A stretch of 64,000 nt of DNA from Nocardioides pinisoli (GCF_024199985.1 NZ_JANARS010000001.1:124001-188000); one strand, 5' to 3'. Shown: positions 17,568 through 26,654, numbered from the stretch's first letter. Notes: a model not told the origin generated them from the letters alone. A program made the numbers and translations.

Positions 17568-18296
17568 CTATCCGGCAGTCGGCGAGGGCAGCTCGGGGGC
17601 GGTGGCGTCGCGCCGCCAGCGCCACCAGATGAAGGCGGCGAACGCCCCGAAGACCCACCACTCGACGGCGTAGAGCAGGTTGCGAATGCCGGTCGAGCGG
17701 CTCGGGGTGGGCAGCGACGCCAGCTCGGCCTGCTCCAGCCCGGGGCCGGCGTCCTGGCTGATGACGTACGCCGACCAGAGGTCCACGTCGACGCGCTGCA
17801 CGGCGTCGGCGACACGGATCTCGGGGAAGACGTCGTCGGAAGGGTCGTCGTCGACGACCAGCGTGCCCTCCGGGGGCTGCAGCCAGCCGGTCACCTCCGC
17901 CTCGCCCGCCACGGCGAGCAGGTCGGCGTCGGGCTCGGGCGCCCAGCCGCGTACGACGAGCACCGCCGCGTCACCCGTCTGCAGCGGGGCGACCGCCCAG
18001 AAGCCCGGCTCGTCCCCGCGGTCGCGGTCGGCGACCCAGAAGCCGCCGTCGAGCCACTCGCCGGACGCCTCGACGGGACGGCCCAGGTCGGGGGCGGGGA
18101 ACGGGTCGTCGTTGCCCATCACCTCGTCGAGCGGCACGGGCGCGATGCCGGTGAGGTCGCGCGCCTCGGCCTCGCGCGACGCCTGCCAGGCGTCGTACTG
18201 CCACTTCCCCAGCATGCCCGCGACCCCGACCAGCACGAGCGCCAGGACCGCTGCGCCGAGGTCGGTCAGCAGGCCGGGTCGGCGGGGCGCGGTCAC
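17568..18296 (-). CDS. SURF1-family protein
   Basis: The 242-aa protein has two membrane helices near its ends (about 14-30 and 212-230) with a domain outside between them, as in SURF1 proteins. LGKWQYDAWQASREAE after the first helix is the usual SURF1 entry and GIRNLLYAVEWWVFG precedes the second. SURF1 helps build cytochrome c oxidase. The start is a GTG at 18296. The gene is followed immediately by the DUF3817 gene. Confidence 0.88.
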   Translation of the reverse strand: MTAPRRPGLLTDLGAAVLALVLVGVAGMLGKWQYDAWQASREAEARDLTGIAPVPLDEVMGNDDPFPAPDLGRPVEASGEWLDGGFWVADRDRGDEPGFWAVAPLQTGDAAVLVVRGWAPEPDADLLAVAGEAEVTGWLQPPEGTLVVDDDPSDDVFPEIRVADAVQRVDVDLWSAYVISQDAGPGLEQAELASLPTPSRSTGIRNLLYAVEWWVFGAFAAFIWWRWRRDATAPELPSPTAG

Positions 18297-18321
18297 GGCC
18301 TCGATTGTCCCAGCCGGCCGG

Positions 18322-19575
18322 TCACCGACCGCCGGCGGCCGGGAGCTCGTCCCTCCTGCGCGTGAGGTACGCCATCTCGGCGGTGTTGCCGGAGAGGTCG
18401 ATCGCCCGGTCGTAGGCCGCCCGCGCCTCCGCGCTGCGGCCCAGGCGGCGCAGCAGGTCGGCCCGGGTCGCGTGGAACGCGTGGTAGCCGGCGAGGGGAG
18501 CGGCGAGGGCCTCGACCTGGGCGAGGCCGACGTGGGGGCCGTCGAGCTCGGCGACCGCGATCGCGCGGTTGAGCGCCACGACCGGCGAGGGGTCGAGACG
18601 GGCCAGCTGGTCGTAGAGCGCGACGACCTGCGACCAGTCCGTGTCACGGGCGTCGGCGGCGTCGGTGTGGACGGCGTTGATCGCGGCCAGCAGCTGGTAG
18701 CGGCCCGGTGGCCGCCCGGTCGCGAGCCGCTCGCGCACCAGCGCGTGCCCCTCGGCGACCAGGTCGCGGTCCCACGCGCCCCGGTCCTGCCGGTTGAGGG
18801 TGACCAGCTCCCCCGTCGCGGACACCCGTGCCGTGCGTCGCGCCTCGGTGAGCACCATCAGGGCGAGCAGGCCGACCACCTCGCCGTCGTCCGGCAGCAG
18901 CTCGCGCACCAGGCGCACGAGACGGATCGCCTCACCCGTGAGGTCGGCACGCACCGGGTCGGTGTCGCCACCGCTGGCCAGGTAGCCCTCGTTGAAGACG
19001 AGGTAGAGCACGGTGAGCACGCCGTCGATGCGTGCCGGGAGGTCGGCCGCGTCGGGGACGCGCCACGGGACGCGGGCGGCCTTGATCTTCGCCTTCGCGC
19101 GGGTGATCCGCTGCGCCATGGTGGTCTCCTGCACCAGGAACGCGTGCGCGATCTCGGCCACCGTGAGGCCGCCGACCATGCGCAGGGTGAGCGCGATGCG
19201 CGCCTCCATGGCGAGCGCCGGGTGCGCGCACGTGAAGAGCAGCCGGAGTCGTTCGTCCTCGACCGGCCCGGTCGGCTCTGGTGGTCCCGCGATCTGCTCG
19301 CTGAGCATGTGGGCCTGCCTCTGCTTGGCGTCGCGCCGGCTCTCGCGGCGTACGCGGTCGAGCGCCTTGTTGCCCGCGGTGGTGGTCAGCCAGGCACCCG
19401 GGTTGGGCGGTGGGCCGTCGGCGCGCCACCGCTCGACGGCGGTGGCGAACGCCTCGGCGGTGGCGTCCTCGGCGACGTCGAGGTCGCCGAAGCGTCGGGC
19501 GACGGTGGCCACGACCCGGGCCCACTCGTCGCGGTGGACCCGGGCCAGGACCTCGTCGAGCCCGGGGTCGGCCAC
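18322..19575 (-). CDS. ECF42-type RNA polymerase sigma factor (DUF6596)
   Basis: The 417-aa protein has sigma-70 region 2 (about 10-75, with DVAEDATAEAFATAVERW), region 4 (about 110-165, LTVAEIAHAFLVQETTMAQR) and a long C-terminal extension with a TPR-like segment (about 320-415). This layout is that of ECF42 sigma factors, which lack an anti-sigma factor and are encoded next to a DGPF/YCII protein, as here. The GTG at 19575 lies 4 nt after the YCII stop, which implies coupling. Confidence 0.9.
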   Translation of the reverse strand: MADPGLDEVLARVHRDEWARVVATVARRFGDLDVAEDATAEAFATAVERWRADGPPPNPGAWLTTTAGNKALDRVRRESRRDAKQRQAHMLSEQIAGPPEPTGPVEDERLRLLFTCAHPALAMEARIALTLRMVGGLTVAEIAHAFLVQETTMAQRITRAKAKIKAARVPWRVPDAADLPARIDGVLTVLYLVFNEGYLASGGDTDPVRADLTGEAIRLVRLVRELLPDDGEVVGLLALMVLTEARRTARVSATGELVTLNRQDRGAWDRDLVAEGHALVRERLATGRPPGRYQLLAAINAVHTDAADARDTDWSQVVALYDQLARLDPSPVVALNRAIAVAELDGPHVGLAQVEALAAPLAGYHAFHATRADLLRRLGRSAEARAAYDRAIDLSGNTAEMAYLTRRRDELPAAGGR

Positions 19576-19579
19576 CGGC

Positions 19580-19912
19580 TCAGGCGATCCCGTCGAAGGG
19601 ACGCACCTCGATCTTGCGGTGGCACGCCCGGGACGCGTCGGCGGACAGCGCGAGGGCGACGTCGAGGTCGTCGGCCTCGACCACCCAGAAGCCGGCGAGG
19701 TACTCCTTCGACTCCACGAAGGGCCCGTCGCTGAAGACGGGCTGGTCGCCGCGGCTGTCGGTGACCGTCGCGTGGTCCGGGGACGTGAGGCCGCCGCCGA
19801 ACACCCAGCGCCCCTCGGACTTGAGGCGGTCGTTGAAGGCGTCGATCGCGCCGGGTGCCGAGTCGTCGGCGGGGTTGTCGGTGTCTCCGATGACGGTGAA
19901 GAGGTAGTGCAT
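19580..19912 (-). CDS. DGPF/YCII-domain protein, partner of the ECF42 sigma factor
   Basis: The 110-aa protein is a complete YCII-related domain with the diagnostic FSDGPFVESKEYLAGFW. Such proteins are the usual neighbours and probable targets of ECF42 sigma factors. The biochemical role is not settled. It starts with MHYLFTVIGD and sits directly upstream of the sigma gene. Confidence 0.9.
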   Translation of the reverse strand: MHYLFTVIGDTDNPADDSAPGAIDAFNDRLKSEGRWVFGGGLTSPDHATVTDSRGDQPVFSDGPFVESKEYLAGFWVVEADDLDVALALSADASRACHRKIEVRPFDGIA

Positions 19913-20045
19913 GTCAGCTCATCTCCAGCGGTCTGGGCCACCCCCTGCGGGCGGCTCCTCACCCCTACTACGAACGCGCTGACCTCGATACGACACCGTC
20001 GCGGGACGAATTTCCAGTGCCGCCCGTTCCTGTCCTGCTGCGACC

Positions 20046-20717
20046 TCAGGCGGAGGCGAGGGCGAGCTTGACCGCGAAGCCGACGAACACCGCGCCCACC
20101 GCGGAGGTGGCGGTGGCGGACAACGCCTGGCGGCGCCGGAAGGCGTCGGCGAGCCGGGTGCCGGCGAAGATCAGCACGCTGAGGTACGCCGCGCTGGCCA
20201 GGGTCGCGAGCGTCCCGAGGGCGAGGAACGAGACGACGGGGTGGGCGTAGGCCGGGTCGACGAACTGCACGAAGAAGGCGACGAAGAAGAGGATCGCCTT
20301 GGGGTTGAGCAGGCTGATCACCAGCGCGCGCCGATAGGGCCGTTCGCCCCGGGACCGTGGCTCGACGCCGGCCTCGACGGCCGCGTCGGCGATCTGCTCG
20401 GCGACGGTCAGGCGCGAGCGCCACATGCCCCACGCCGCCCGCAGCATCCCGATCGCGAGCCAGAGGAGGTACGACGCCCCGGCCCACTTCACGACCGCGA
20501 ACGCCGCCTCGTTGGCCTGGAGCAGCGAGGCGACCCCGGCCGCGGACAGGGTCATCAGCACCGCGTCGCCCGTCCACACGCCCGCCGCGCCGGCGTACCC
20601 GCTTCTGACCCCGCGCCGCGCGGCGACGGAGAGGACGTAGAGCGAGTTCGGGCCCGGCAGCAGGATGATCAGGACGAGGCCGACGAGGTAGGTCGGGAGG
20701 TCGGTGATGCCCAGCAC
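20046..20717 (-). CDS. LysE/LeuE-family amino-acid exporter
   Basis: The 223-aa protein has six membrane helices and the LysE-family opening ILLPGPNSLYVLSVAARRGVRSG, with LLNPKAILFFVAFFVQF in the middle. Family members export amino acids or related small molecules; the LPGPN variant resembles the LeuE branch. The GTG start at 20717 (VLGITDLPTYL) gives the usual length. No partner gene is adjacent. Confidence 0.9.
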   Translation of the reverse strand: MLGITDLPTYLVGLVLIILLPGPNSLYVLSVAARRGVRSGYAGAAGVWTGDAVLMTLSAAGVASLLQANEAAFAVVKWAGASYLLWLAIGMLRAAWGMWRSRLTVAEQIADAAVEAGVEPRSRGERPYRRALVISLLNPKAILFFVAFFVQFVDPAYAHPVVSFLALGTLATLASAAYLSVLIFAGTRLADAFRRRQALSATATSAVGAVFVGFAVKLALASA

Positions 20718-20861
20718 GCGACCAGTGTGCGGCCAGCCGAGGGCTGTCCGGGGCCGATTTCGAGGGGTGGGCCGCTTGTCGGCGCGGTGCGGGCCCGGGG
20801 ACCCGGGCAGTGGGGCCATTCGCCCCTGCGACAGGAACGGACGCGCTGGTTGAGTGGGGAT

Positions 20862-20948
20862 GGAGACGGCAGGGCCAGAGCCAGGAGGCCCGGTGGCGGA
20901 TCCGGGGGGTTCTCGCCCATGAGGCTGTGTGCCAGTCCTGCCGTCTCC
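20862..20948. repeat. Imperfect inverted repeat in a 300-nt intergenic region
   Basis: GGAGACGGCAGG (20862-20873) is the exact complement of CCTGCCGTCTCC (20937-20948), and the similarity extends further with mismatches. The space from 20718 to 21017 otherwise has only a short GC-rich hairpin near 20795-20815. It may be a terminator, or a small non-coding repeat. Confidence 0.4.
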
Positions 20949-21017
20949 CCAATCCAACACATCAGTGGCTCCGTCGTGCGTCGCTCGCGCGACGGGCCGA
21001 ACCACGAGGGGGACGGC

Positions 21018-21140
21018 ATGGTGCCGGGACGCAGCGCGCAGCAGACGACATGGGGGATCGAGATCCGGTTCGCCGACACGGGGGTGTCGCCGGACTACCT
21101 GGTGCAGGTCGTCGACCACGACGGGCGCGACCAGGCCTGA
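21018..21140 (+). CDS. Possible 40-aa small protein
   Basis: An ATG at 21018 follows GAGGGGGAC and opens a short frame (MVPGRSAQQTTWGIEIRF and on to VVDHDGRDQA). The codons look coding, with G or C at most third positions, but the chromosome is so GC-rich that this is weak evidence. No family is recognised. Confidence 0.35.
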   Translation: MVPGRSAQQTTWGIEIRFADTGVSPDYLVQVVDHDGRDQA

Positions 21141-21186
21141 CGCTCCGGCGCGCCTCGGCGCGCTGACGCACGGATCGGGGGGTCCG

Positions 21187-21678
21187 ATGGAGAGGATCAT
21201 GTGGCTCGTCCTGGGCGGCGTGGCCTTCGTCGCCGCCCTGCGTGCCGGTCGGAGTCGTCGCGCGCGCCTGGTGGGCCGGTGGGCGATCGGCATCCTCTTC
21301 ATCGCCTTCGGTGCCGCCGTCAACGCGATCTACCTGGTGTGGCAGCCCGACTACTACACCGACTTCGCCGACCCGTCCCCGTTCGCGTTCGTCCGGGACA
21401 CCTGGGCCTCGCTGGTGGTCCCGCACGTCGAGCTCCTCATCGCGCTGCTGGTCGTCGCCGAGGCCGCGGCCGGCGCCCTGGTGCTCAGCGGCGGGCGCCT
21501 GACCCAGATCGGGCTCGGCGCCCTCATCGGGTTCCACGTCGGGCAGCTGGCCTTCGGAGGCGTCCTGTGGATCTGGGCGCCCCTCATGATCGTGACGCTC
21601 GGGCTGCTCCTGCGAGCCGAACGACGCGCCGCCACCACGTCGACCCGTACGCCGTCGGCGACGCCAGCGCCCGCGTGA
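21187..21678 (+). CDS. Four-helix membrane protein, unknown function
   Basis: The 163-aa product has four predicted membrane helices and a short basic Thr-rich tail. The start ATG has GGGGGG 4 nt upstream. No conserved motif is recognised. It is the first of three co-directional genes (21187-23518) separated by 38 nt and then overlapping by 4 nt, so it may belong to one operon with the reductase/hydrolase fusion. Confidence 0.7.
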   Translation: MERIMWLVLGGVAFVAALRAGRSRRARLVGRWAIGILFIAFGAAVNAIYLVWQPDYYTDFADPSPFAFVRDTWASLVVPHVELLIALLVVAEAAAGALVLSGGRLTQIGLGALIGFHVGQLAFGGVLWIWAPLMIVTLGLLLRAERRAATTSTRTPSATPAPA

Positions 21679-21716
21679 GGCGACCGGCCACGCGTACGGA
21701 CCCGTCACCGGAGGTG

Positions 21717-22199
21717 ATGATGACCGAGCAGGACAGCACCGGGACGTCGACCCGCGCACCTCTCGCATCCGAGGTGTCGACCCTCTGGCGCCCGTGGGCC
21801 ACGGGCTGGCTCGGGGTCCTGGGTCTCTCCGTGGTGAACGGAGGCGTCCACCGTGCCTACGAGCCCGTCCTGGGCGTGCTGCCCGCGGAGCAGCTGTCAA
21901 ACGCGACGCTGCTCGCGATCGTTCTGCCCTGGGCCGTCGTGGTCGATCGCCGGCATCCCACCTCCTCGACCCGGGAGGCGCTGGAGGCAGGCGCGCTGTG
22001 GGGTGCCCTCACGGTCGCCTTCGAGTTCCTCGGCGGGCACTACGTCAACGGCGACAGCTGGGAGACCCTGATCCGCGCGTACGACGTCACCGCGGGGCAC
22101 CTCTGGCCGGTCGCGGTCGCCGGCATCGTCCTGGCCCCCGCTGCCGCCCGCATGCGCCGCGGCGCCGGCGACAGGCGGGGACGGAACCAGCTGCCATGA
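21717..22199 (+). CDS. Membrane protein, unknown function
   Basis: The 160-aa product has about four membrane helices (for example LGVLGLSVVNGGVHRAY and LWPVAVAGIVLAPAAAR). The start has GGAGGTG immediately upstream; two adjacent ATG codons (21717, 21720) are both possible. The end overlaps the next gene start by 4 nt. I do not recognise a family. Confidence 0.7.
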   Translation: MMTEQDSTGTSTRAPLASEVSTLWRPWATGWLGVLGLSVVNGGVHRAYEPVLGVLPAEQLSNATLLAIVLPWAVVVDRRHPTSSTREALEAGALWGALTVAFEFLGGHYVNGDSWETLIRAYDVTAGHLWPVAVAGIVLAPAAARMRRGAGDRRGRNQLP

Positions 22200-23518
22200 C
22201 GACCGGCGTGAAGAGGGTGCTGGAGCAGCTCTTCCCGCCCCAGCACTACGCCGCCCGCGTCCGCTACCGGCCCCCGCAGGCCTGGTACCGACGACTGAAC
22301 CACCTGGTCGGCGTGCCGCTGACCACGTGGGGCCTGGCGCCACGCGACGCGGTGACCCTCGAGGTTCGCGGCCGGACGAGCGGTCGTACGCGCCGGACGC
22401 CGGTCCTGCTCACCGAGCACCGGGGCGCCACCTACCTGGTCTCCCTGGCCGGCGAGTCCCAGTGGGTCCGCAACGTCCGCGCCGCCTCGGGAGAGGCCGT
22501 GCTGCGCCAACGCGGTGCCCGGCGGGTCCGGCTCAGGGAGGTGCCCGTGCACGAGCGGGCAGACGTGCTGGCCGCCTACGTCGCCGCAGCCCGTCGACGC
22601 AGCGGTCCGGACGTCGCCGACCGGGCGACCCGCGACTACTTCGGTCTCGAGCACCCCACCCTCAGCCAGCTCGACGCGGTCGCCGAGAGATACCCGGTCC
22701 TCCAGGTGCTGGACCACCACGAGGTGGCGCCGCACGTGTTCCAGCTCGGTCCGTGGGGTCGCACGCAGACCAACGCCTACGCCGTGCGCACCGAGACCGG
22801 CTGGGTGCTCGTCGACACCGGCTGGAGCTCGGACGCCACGCGGATCCGCGCCGCCGCCCGCGGCCTCTTCGGCGACGTCCCGGCCGGAGCCATCCTGCTC
22901 ACCCACGCCCATCCCGATCACTCCGGAGCGGCCGCGGAGCTGGCACGCGGGTGGGGCTGCCCGGTGCACCTGCACCCGGCCGAGCTGCCGATCGCCACCG
23001 GCGACCTGTCGGCCATGCGGCGGGTGGCCGCCCCGCTGGACCGGTGGGTCGTCCTGCCGCTGTTGCGTGTCGTGGGCCGACGACGCCGCGATCGCATCCT
23101 GGCCACCGGCAGCCTGACCGGCCTGGCGCGCGTGCTGAAGCCCGGTGGACCGGTCCCGGGGCTGCCCGACTGGGAGTGCGTGCCCACGCCAGGGCACACC
23201 CCTGGACACGTCTCCTACTTCCGGCCCGCCGACGGCGTACTGGTCTCGGGCGATGCGCTGGTCACGATGCGGCTCAACAGTCTGTTCGGACTGCTCGGTG
23301 GCCGCCCGGGCCTCTCGGGCCCGCCCTGGTACACCACGTGGGACCGAGCTGTTGCTCGCGCCTCGATCGAGCGGCTCGCCGACCTCGAGCCCGCCGTGCT
23401 CGCGAGCGGGCACGGGATGCCTCTGGCGGGGCCGGGCATCGCCCGCCGGGTTCGCGCGTTCGCGAGGTCGGGCTCGACGGCCGCAAACCTGCCCTCAGCC
23501 GGGCGTGGTGGAGCCTAG
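22196..23518 (+). CDS. Fusion of F420-dependent nitroreductase-like and metallo-beta-lactamase domains
   Basis: The 440-aa protein starts with a DDN-type deazaflavin (F420) reductase domain (about 1-145; VTLEVRGRTSGRTRRTPVLL and LVSLAGESQWVRNVRA). A metallo-beta-lactamase fold follows (about 185-420), with the zinc motif THAHPDHSG, a later histidine in TPGHTPGH, and SGDAL. An F420H2-dependent redox step coupled to hydrolysis is inferred. The last codons and the TAG stop run into the tRNA remnant at the element junction, so the natural C terminus may have been changed by integration. Confidence 0.8.
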   Translation: MTTGVKRVLEQLFPPQHYAARVRYRPPQAWYRRLNHLVGVPLTTWGLAPRDAVTLEVRGRTSGRTRRTPVLLTEHRGATYLVSLAGESQWVRNVRAASGEAVLRQRGARRVRLREVPVHERADVLAAYVAAARRRSGPDVADRATRDYFGLEHPTLSQLDAVAERYPVLQVLDHHEVAPHVFQLGPWGRTQTNAYAVRTETGWVLVDTGWSSDATRIRAAARGLFGDVPAGAILLTHAHPDHSGAAAELARGWGCPVHLHPAELPIATGDLSAMRRVAAPLDRWVVLPLLRVVGRRRRDRILATGSLTGLARVLKPGGPVPGLPDWECVPTPGHTPGHVSYFRPADGVLVSGDALVTMRLNSLFGLLGGRPGLSGPPWYTTWDRAVARASIERLADLEPAVLASGHGMPLAGPGIARRVRAFARSGSTAANLPSAGRGGA

Positions 23519-23545
23519 GGGACTCGAACCCCTAACCCCCTGTTA
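23506..23545 (-). other. Attachment site: displaced 3-prime end of a tRNA gene (probably tRNA-Ala)
   Basis: On the minus strand there is a tRNA 3-prime half: variable loop, T arm AGGGGTTCGAGTCCCCT, acceptor strand AGGCTCC, discriminator A and CCA. No matching 5-prime half (expected GGGGCCT or GGAGCCT) exists to the right, where the integrase gene begins. This is the pattern left when a tyrosine integrase inserts at a tRNA 3-prime end. The acceptor sequence fits tRNA-Ala with a G3-U70 pair. The intact tRNA should be at the other end, outside the window. Confidence 0.8.
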
Positions 23546-23634
23546 ACGCCGTTGGCTTTTCGTCCTGTCCCCAGAGTCCCGGTTCCCGCTCAGGATGGTC
23601 GTCTTGGCGCGGTTTGACCTCTCGTTTAATCCCG

Positions 23635-24846
23635 TCACCTGGGGTCCATTCTCGTCACCTTGTCGTCACCGGTTTCGTCGCTCCAGCCCTCTACGAGGCC
23701 GCCAGTGATGACTCGGAGGTCGGGGAGTACGCGCTTGGGGTCCCAGTAGTGCTCCTCGAAGACCTTAGTACCGCGCTGCCCCAGGAAAGCCGCACCGGCC
23801 AGCGAGCCGGCGACCTGGCCGACCGACGTACCGGCCGTCTTGCGCAGCGAGTGAGGCGACACCCAGGAGAGGTCCACATCGGAGAGCTTCCGAGCTGCCG
23901 TCCACGCACGGCGGACGTTATGTGGGGTGAGGTAGCCACCGGTCCTGGATCGGAGCACCGGGGTGTCGGAACGTTCAGTGCCTGGAGGCAGTTCGGACAA
24001 GAGCGCGCGCAGCATCGCGATCACCGGGGCCGGCAGCGAGTGCACTTCGCGCTCGCCAGCCTCGGTCTTGGTCGGCTTCCTGATCAGACCCTCGCCCTTG
24101 CGAAACTTCACCTGGTGGCTCAGATCGACTACGCCGGTGTCGAGGTCGATGTCGCACCAGTTGATCGCCAGGACCTCACCGATGCGGGTACCGGTCACCA
24201 ACTCCAAGATGAGGGCGAGACGTAACGGGATGGCGCGGTAACGCGGGCGGCCGCGAGAGTCGAGCTGGTTCTCCCACGCGGTTATCGCGTCCCTGACCGC
24301 GAGCAACTCCGACGGCTTAAGGGCGCGTGGCTTCTTGCGCTTGCGCGGCTTGACGATGTCCCCGACGTCGTCGACGGGATTCCTGTCGATCGCTCCGTAC
24401 TTCCTCGCCAGCTCCATGATCTGCTTCAGCACCGTGCGAGGCAGTTGGTGACTGACCTCCAGCTCGAGCAACCACTTCTCGACCTCGCCGGCGACCACAT
24501 CGCGCACACGGAGGTTTCCCCACCTCGGACGAACGTGCTTCAGCGCCCACTCGTACGTCGGGATGGAGTCTGCGTCGATGCTCTGCTTCTTCCGCTTGAA
24601 CCACTCATCCGCGACGACGTTCACCTTGGTGCTGGCGCCGATGGCTCCGCTGGTCCGGCGGCGGTTCGCGATGTTCTCGCGCAGCTTCGCCTCCGCTTTA
24701 CCCTTGGTCGGCCCTTCGCCCCGTACCGGCCTAGTCACCCCGTCGGGGTCCTTGAATGAGGTCCGCGCCACCCAGTGGCCCTTCTTCGCGTCGATCTCGG
24801 TCGTGATCTTCCCGTGGCTGCCGATCGGCAGGGGCGCCTTGGACAT
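23635..24846 (-). CDS. int: Tyrosine-type site-specific integrase
   Basis: The 403-aa protein has an N-terminal arm-binding region, a core-binding SAM-like domain (about 70-150) and a catalytic domain. The active-site residues are visible: R in TGTRIGEV, HxxR in SPHSLRKTAG and the Tyr in EEHYWDPKR. It should integrate and excise the element at the neighbouring tRNA site. The start at 24846 (MSKAPLPIG) fits the family. It reads toward the att site, as in most actinobacterial integrative elements. Confidence 0.95.
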   Translation of the reverse strand: MSKAPLPIGSHGKITTEIDAKKGHWVARTSFKDPDGVTRPVRGEGPTKGKAEAKLRENIANRRRTSGAIGASTKVNVVADEWFKRKKQSIDADSIPTYEWALKHVRPRWGNLRVRDVVAGEVEKWLLELEVSHQLPRTVLKQIMELARKYGAIDRNPVDDVGDIVKPRKRKKPRALKPSELLAVRDAITAWENQLDSRGRPRYRAIPLRLALILELVTGTRIGEVLAINWCDIDLDTGVVDLSHQVKFRKGEGLIRKPTKTEAGEREVHSLPAPVIAMLRALLSELPPGTERSDTPVLRSRTGGYLTPHNVRRAWTAARKLSDVDLSWVSPHSLRKTAGTSVGQVAGSLAGAAFLGQRGTKVFEEHYWDPKRVLPDLRVITGGLVEGWSDETGDDKVTRMDPR

Positions 24847-24886
24847 GGTCTGGGTCCTTTGTGTGGGTGGTCGGAGGCTATCGAGG

Positions 24887-25246
24887 TCAGGCGGCGTTGC
24901 CGGTGAGGAACGCGTCCGCGCCTTCGCGCGGGTAGCGGATGTGCTTGCCGACTCGGGCGTACCCGGGCCCTTCGCCGCGCGACCGCCAGTTGCGTAGCGT
25001 CGCAACCGAGTAGCGCAAGTAGTGAGACATCTCGGCAGGGCTCATCAGTGCCACGCAGCTGTGGAATCCCAGCCACACGTCCACCTCGGCGCGCATGTAC
25101 CGCAGGTAGCGGCCGTCGCGGCCCGAGTTGGGTCCGGTCCTCTTGTTCCTCCAGGCGTACAGCGTCGCGACGGGGACGCCGAGGTATCGGGACAGGTCCT
25201 CACCAGTCATCACTGGTGCACAGCAGTCTTCGTTCTGTCTCTTCAT
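24887..25246 (-). CDS. xis: Excisionase-like protein with two HTH_17 domains
   Basis: The 119-aa protein carries two MerR/excisionase-type helix-turn-helix units in tandem: YLGVPVATLYAWRNKRTGP (about 15-55) and YLRYSVATLRNWRSRGEGP (about 70-110). Each is followed by an R-Y-hydrophobic strand. Ordinary excisionases have one unit. It lies 40 nt upstream of int in the same direction, so it should control the direction of recombination. The ATG at 25246 skips a non-conserved upstream extension. Confidence 0.85.
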   Translation of the reverse strand: MKRQNEDCCAPVMTGEDLSRYLGVPVATLYAWRNKRTGPNSGRDGRYLRYMRAEVDVWLGFHSCVALMSPAEMSHYLRYSVATLRNWRSRGEGPGYARVGKHIRYPREGADAFLTGNAA

Positions 25247-25367
25247 GCCCAGCTTGTGAGCGGGACCGGCAAGTCCGTGCACCCCGGCGCTACGGACCCG
25301 CTTCGATCTACAAGCTGGTCAGCGTGGTCGTCCGCAGCGCGGCGGGCAGTTCGACTACCTTTCTGGG

Positions 25368-26654
25368 ATGTCCTCGTCCGGCCAGTGGGAGCGCATCCGG
25401 GGCGGCGTCGTTGGGACGTTCCAGCCACTCTCCGCCGTGCCGCAGGAGCCCGGTTCAGGCATGCTCAAGTTGAGCGACGAGCATGCCGAGCTCACCTTCA
25501 TTGCGAGTGACGATCATCTGGATGGGGAGAGACTTCCCGTGGAGTGCTCAGCGGTCTTCGGGGAAACCGAAGTCGGCGACGTGCTGATGTTGTCCATCGC
25601 CCAGCGCAGCAGTTCGTGGGGCGGATTCCCCACAGCGCGGTACCGCTCGCGATGTCTGGTGCTCGATCCAGCCGTGGACGACATCGACGGGGACACGGTC
25701 ATCGCGGTTCAGCTTCGCTACTACGGCCTATCGGGGTGGGCCGGTGACCGGCACCTGAAGGACGAGCCGGTGGTGGAAGACGGGCGAATCGTTGGCTGGG
25801 CTGCGGAACTCCGATGGCACGCAGGCACGGCGGCCCCGCTCGATGAGGGCTTCACGTTGAGGTTCTCAGCGGGTCACTCGGTCACGGGGCCGTTTGATCG
25901 GCGAACCCTGACTGCGCCACTTGTCATCACCATCGAATCCGAGGACCGACGATCCATCGACGAGCACATGATGCGTCTTGATGCTGTGCATGCCCTACTG
26001 GCCATAGCCCACCGAGTGACACCGACCGCCTCAAGTGGTGGGGCCAAGCTCTCAGAATCCCAGACCGGCTACTGCCCCTTGTGGGAGAGAACGATGATCT
26101 CGTTGGATCCACTTGGTGACACGACCCACGAGTTCCCCTATCTGAAACTGGACAAGTTCGGGGGCGTGGAGGCGGTTGCGTCTTGGGTCCGCCTTGTCGT
26201 CCAGCATCGCCGTGCTGTCGAGCCCGTCGTCAGGCACGCCTTGTTCTCGAATCAGACCCCGGAGGCACGCATCCTCTCGACGGCTGCCGCAATGGAGTAT
26301 TGGGTCGGAAGCAATGCACGGACAAGGGAGTGGGCGAAGAAGCGCGCCGGCGAGGATCTCCCCGGAGCCCTTGCCCGCAACGTTGACCCTTCATGGCTCA
26401 CGTGGGTCGGGGACTCAGCGCAATGGGTGAAAGAGTTCTGGAAGGCGTACCTGGACCTCAAGCACTTTCGGAATGCGCCGGCCGACCCGGCCACAATCCA
26501 CGCCTTGGAGATGTCAGGCCGATGGCTACTGACTGCCGTACTCCTAGATCACTGCTCAGGCTCCAGCGCGCCCAGCCAACATCTGTTCACGAGAGGGCTC
26601 GACACGCTCGGCCGCCATGTGCGCGAGGAGCTCTGGGGCACGCCCGAACGGTAG
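25368..26654 (+). CDS. ApeA/HEPN-like predicted defence protein
   Basis: The 428-aa protein has an N-terminal beta-rich half (about 1-215) resembling the ApeA N-terminal domain and a helical C-terminal half (about 230-428) resembling HEPN. ApeA proteins are single-gene anti-phage systems that act as RNases. The C-terminal motif reads LKHFRNAPADPATIH, so R-N is present but the following His is displaced from the usual RxxxxH spacing. It is the first gene after int/xis, at the start of the cargo island. Assignment is moderate. Confidence 0.5.
   Translation: MSSSGQWERIRGGVVGTFQPLSAVPQEPGSGMLKLSDEHAELTFIASDDHLDGERLPVECSAVFGETEVGDVLMLSIAQRSSSWGGFPTARYRSRCLVLDPAVDDIDGDTVIAVQLRYYGLSGWAGDRHLKDEPVVEDGRIVGWAAELRWHAGTAAPLDEGFTLRFSAGHSVTGPFDRRTLTAPLVITIESEDRRSIDEHMMRLDAVHALLAIAHRVTPTASSGGAKLSESQTGYCPLWERTMISLDPLGDTTHEFPYLKLDKFGGVEAVASWVRLVVQHRRAVEPVVRHALFSNQTPEARILSTAAAMEYWVGSNARTREWAKKRAGEDLPGALARNVDPSWLTWVGDSAQWVKEFWKAYLDLKHFRNAPADPATIHALEMSGRWLLTAVLLDHCSGSSAPSQHLFTRGLDTLGRHVREELWGTPER

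Noticed and set aside
20241..21140. Long plus-strand open frame opposite the LysE-type gene
   Set aside because: Its first part is the antisense of a clear exporter gene; only the last 40 codons might be real.
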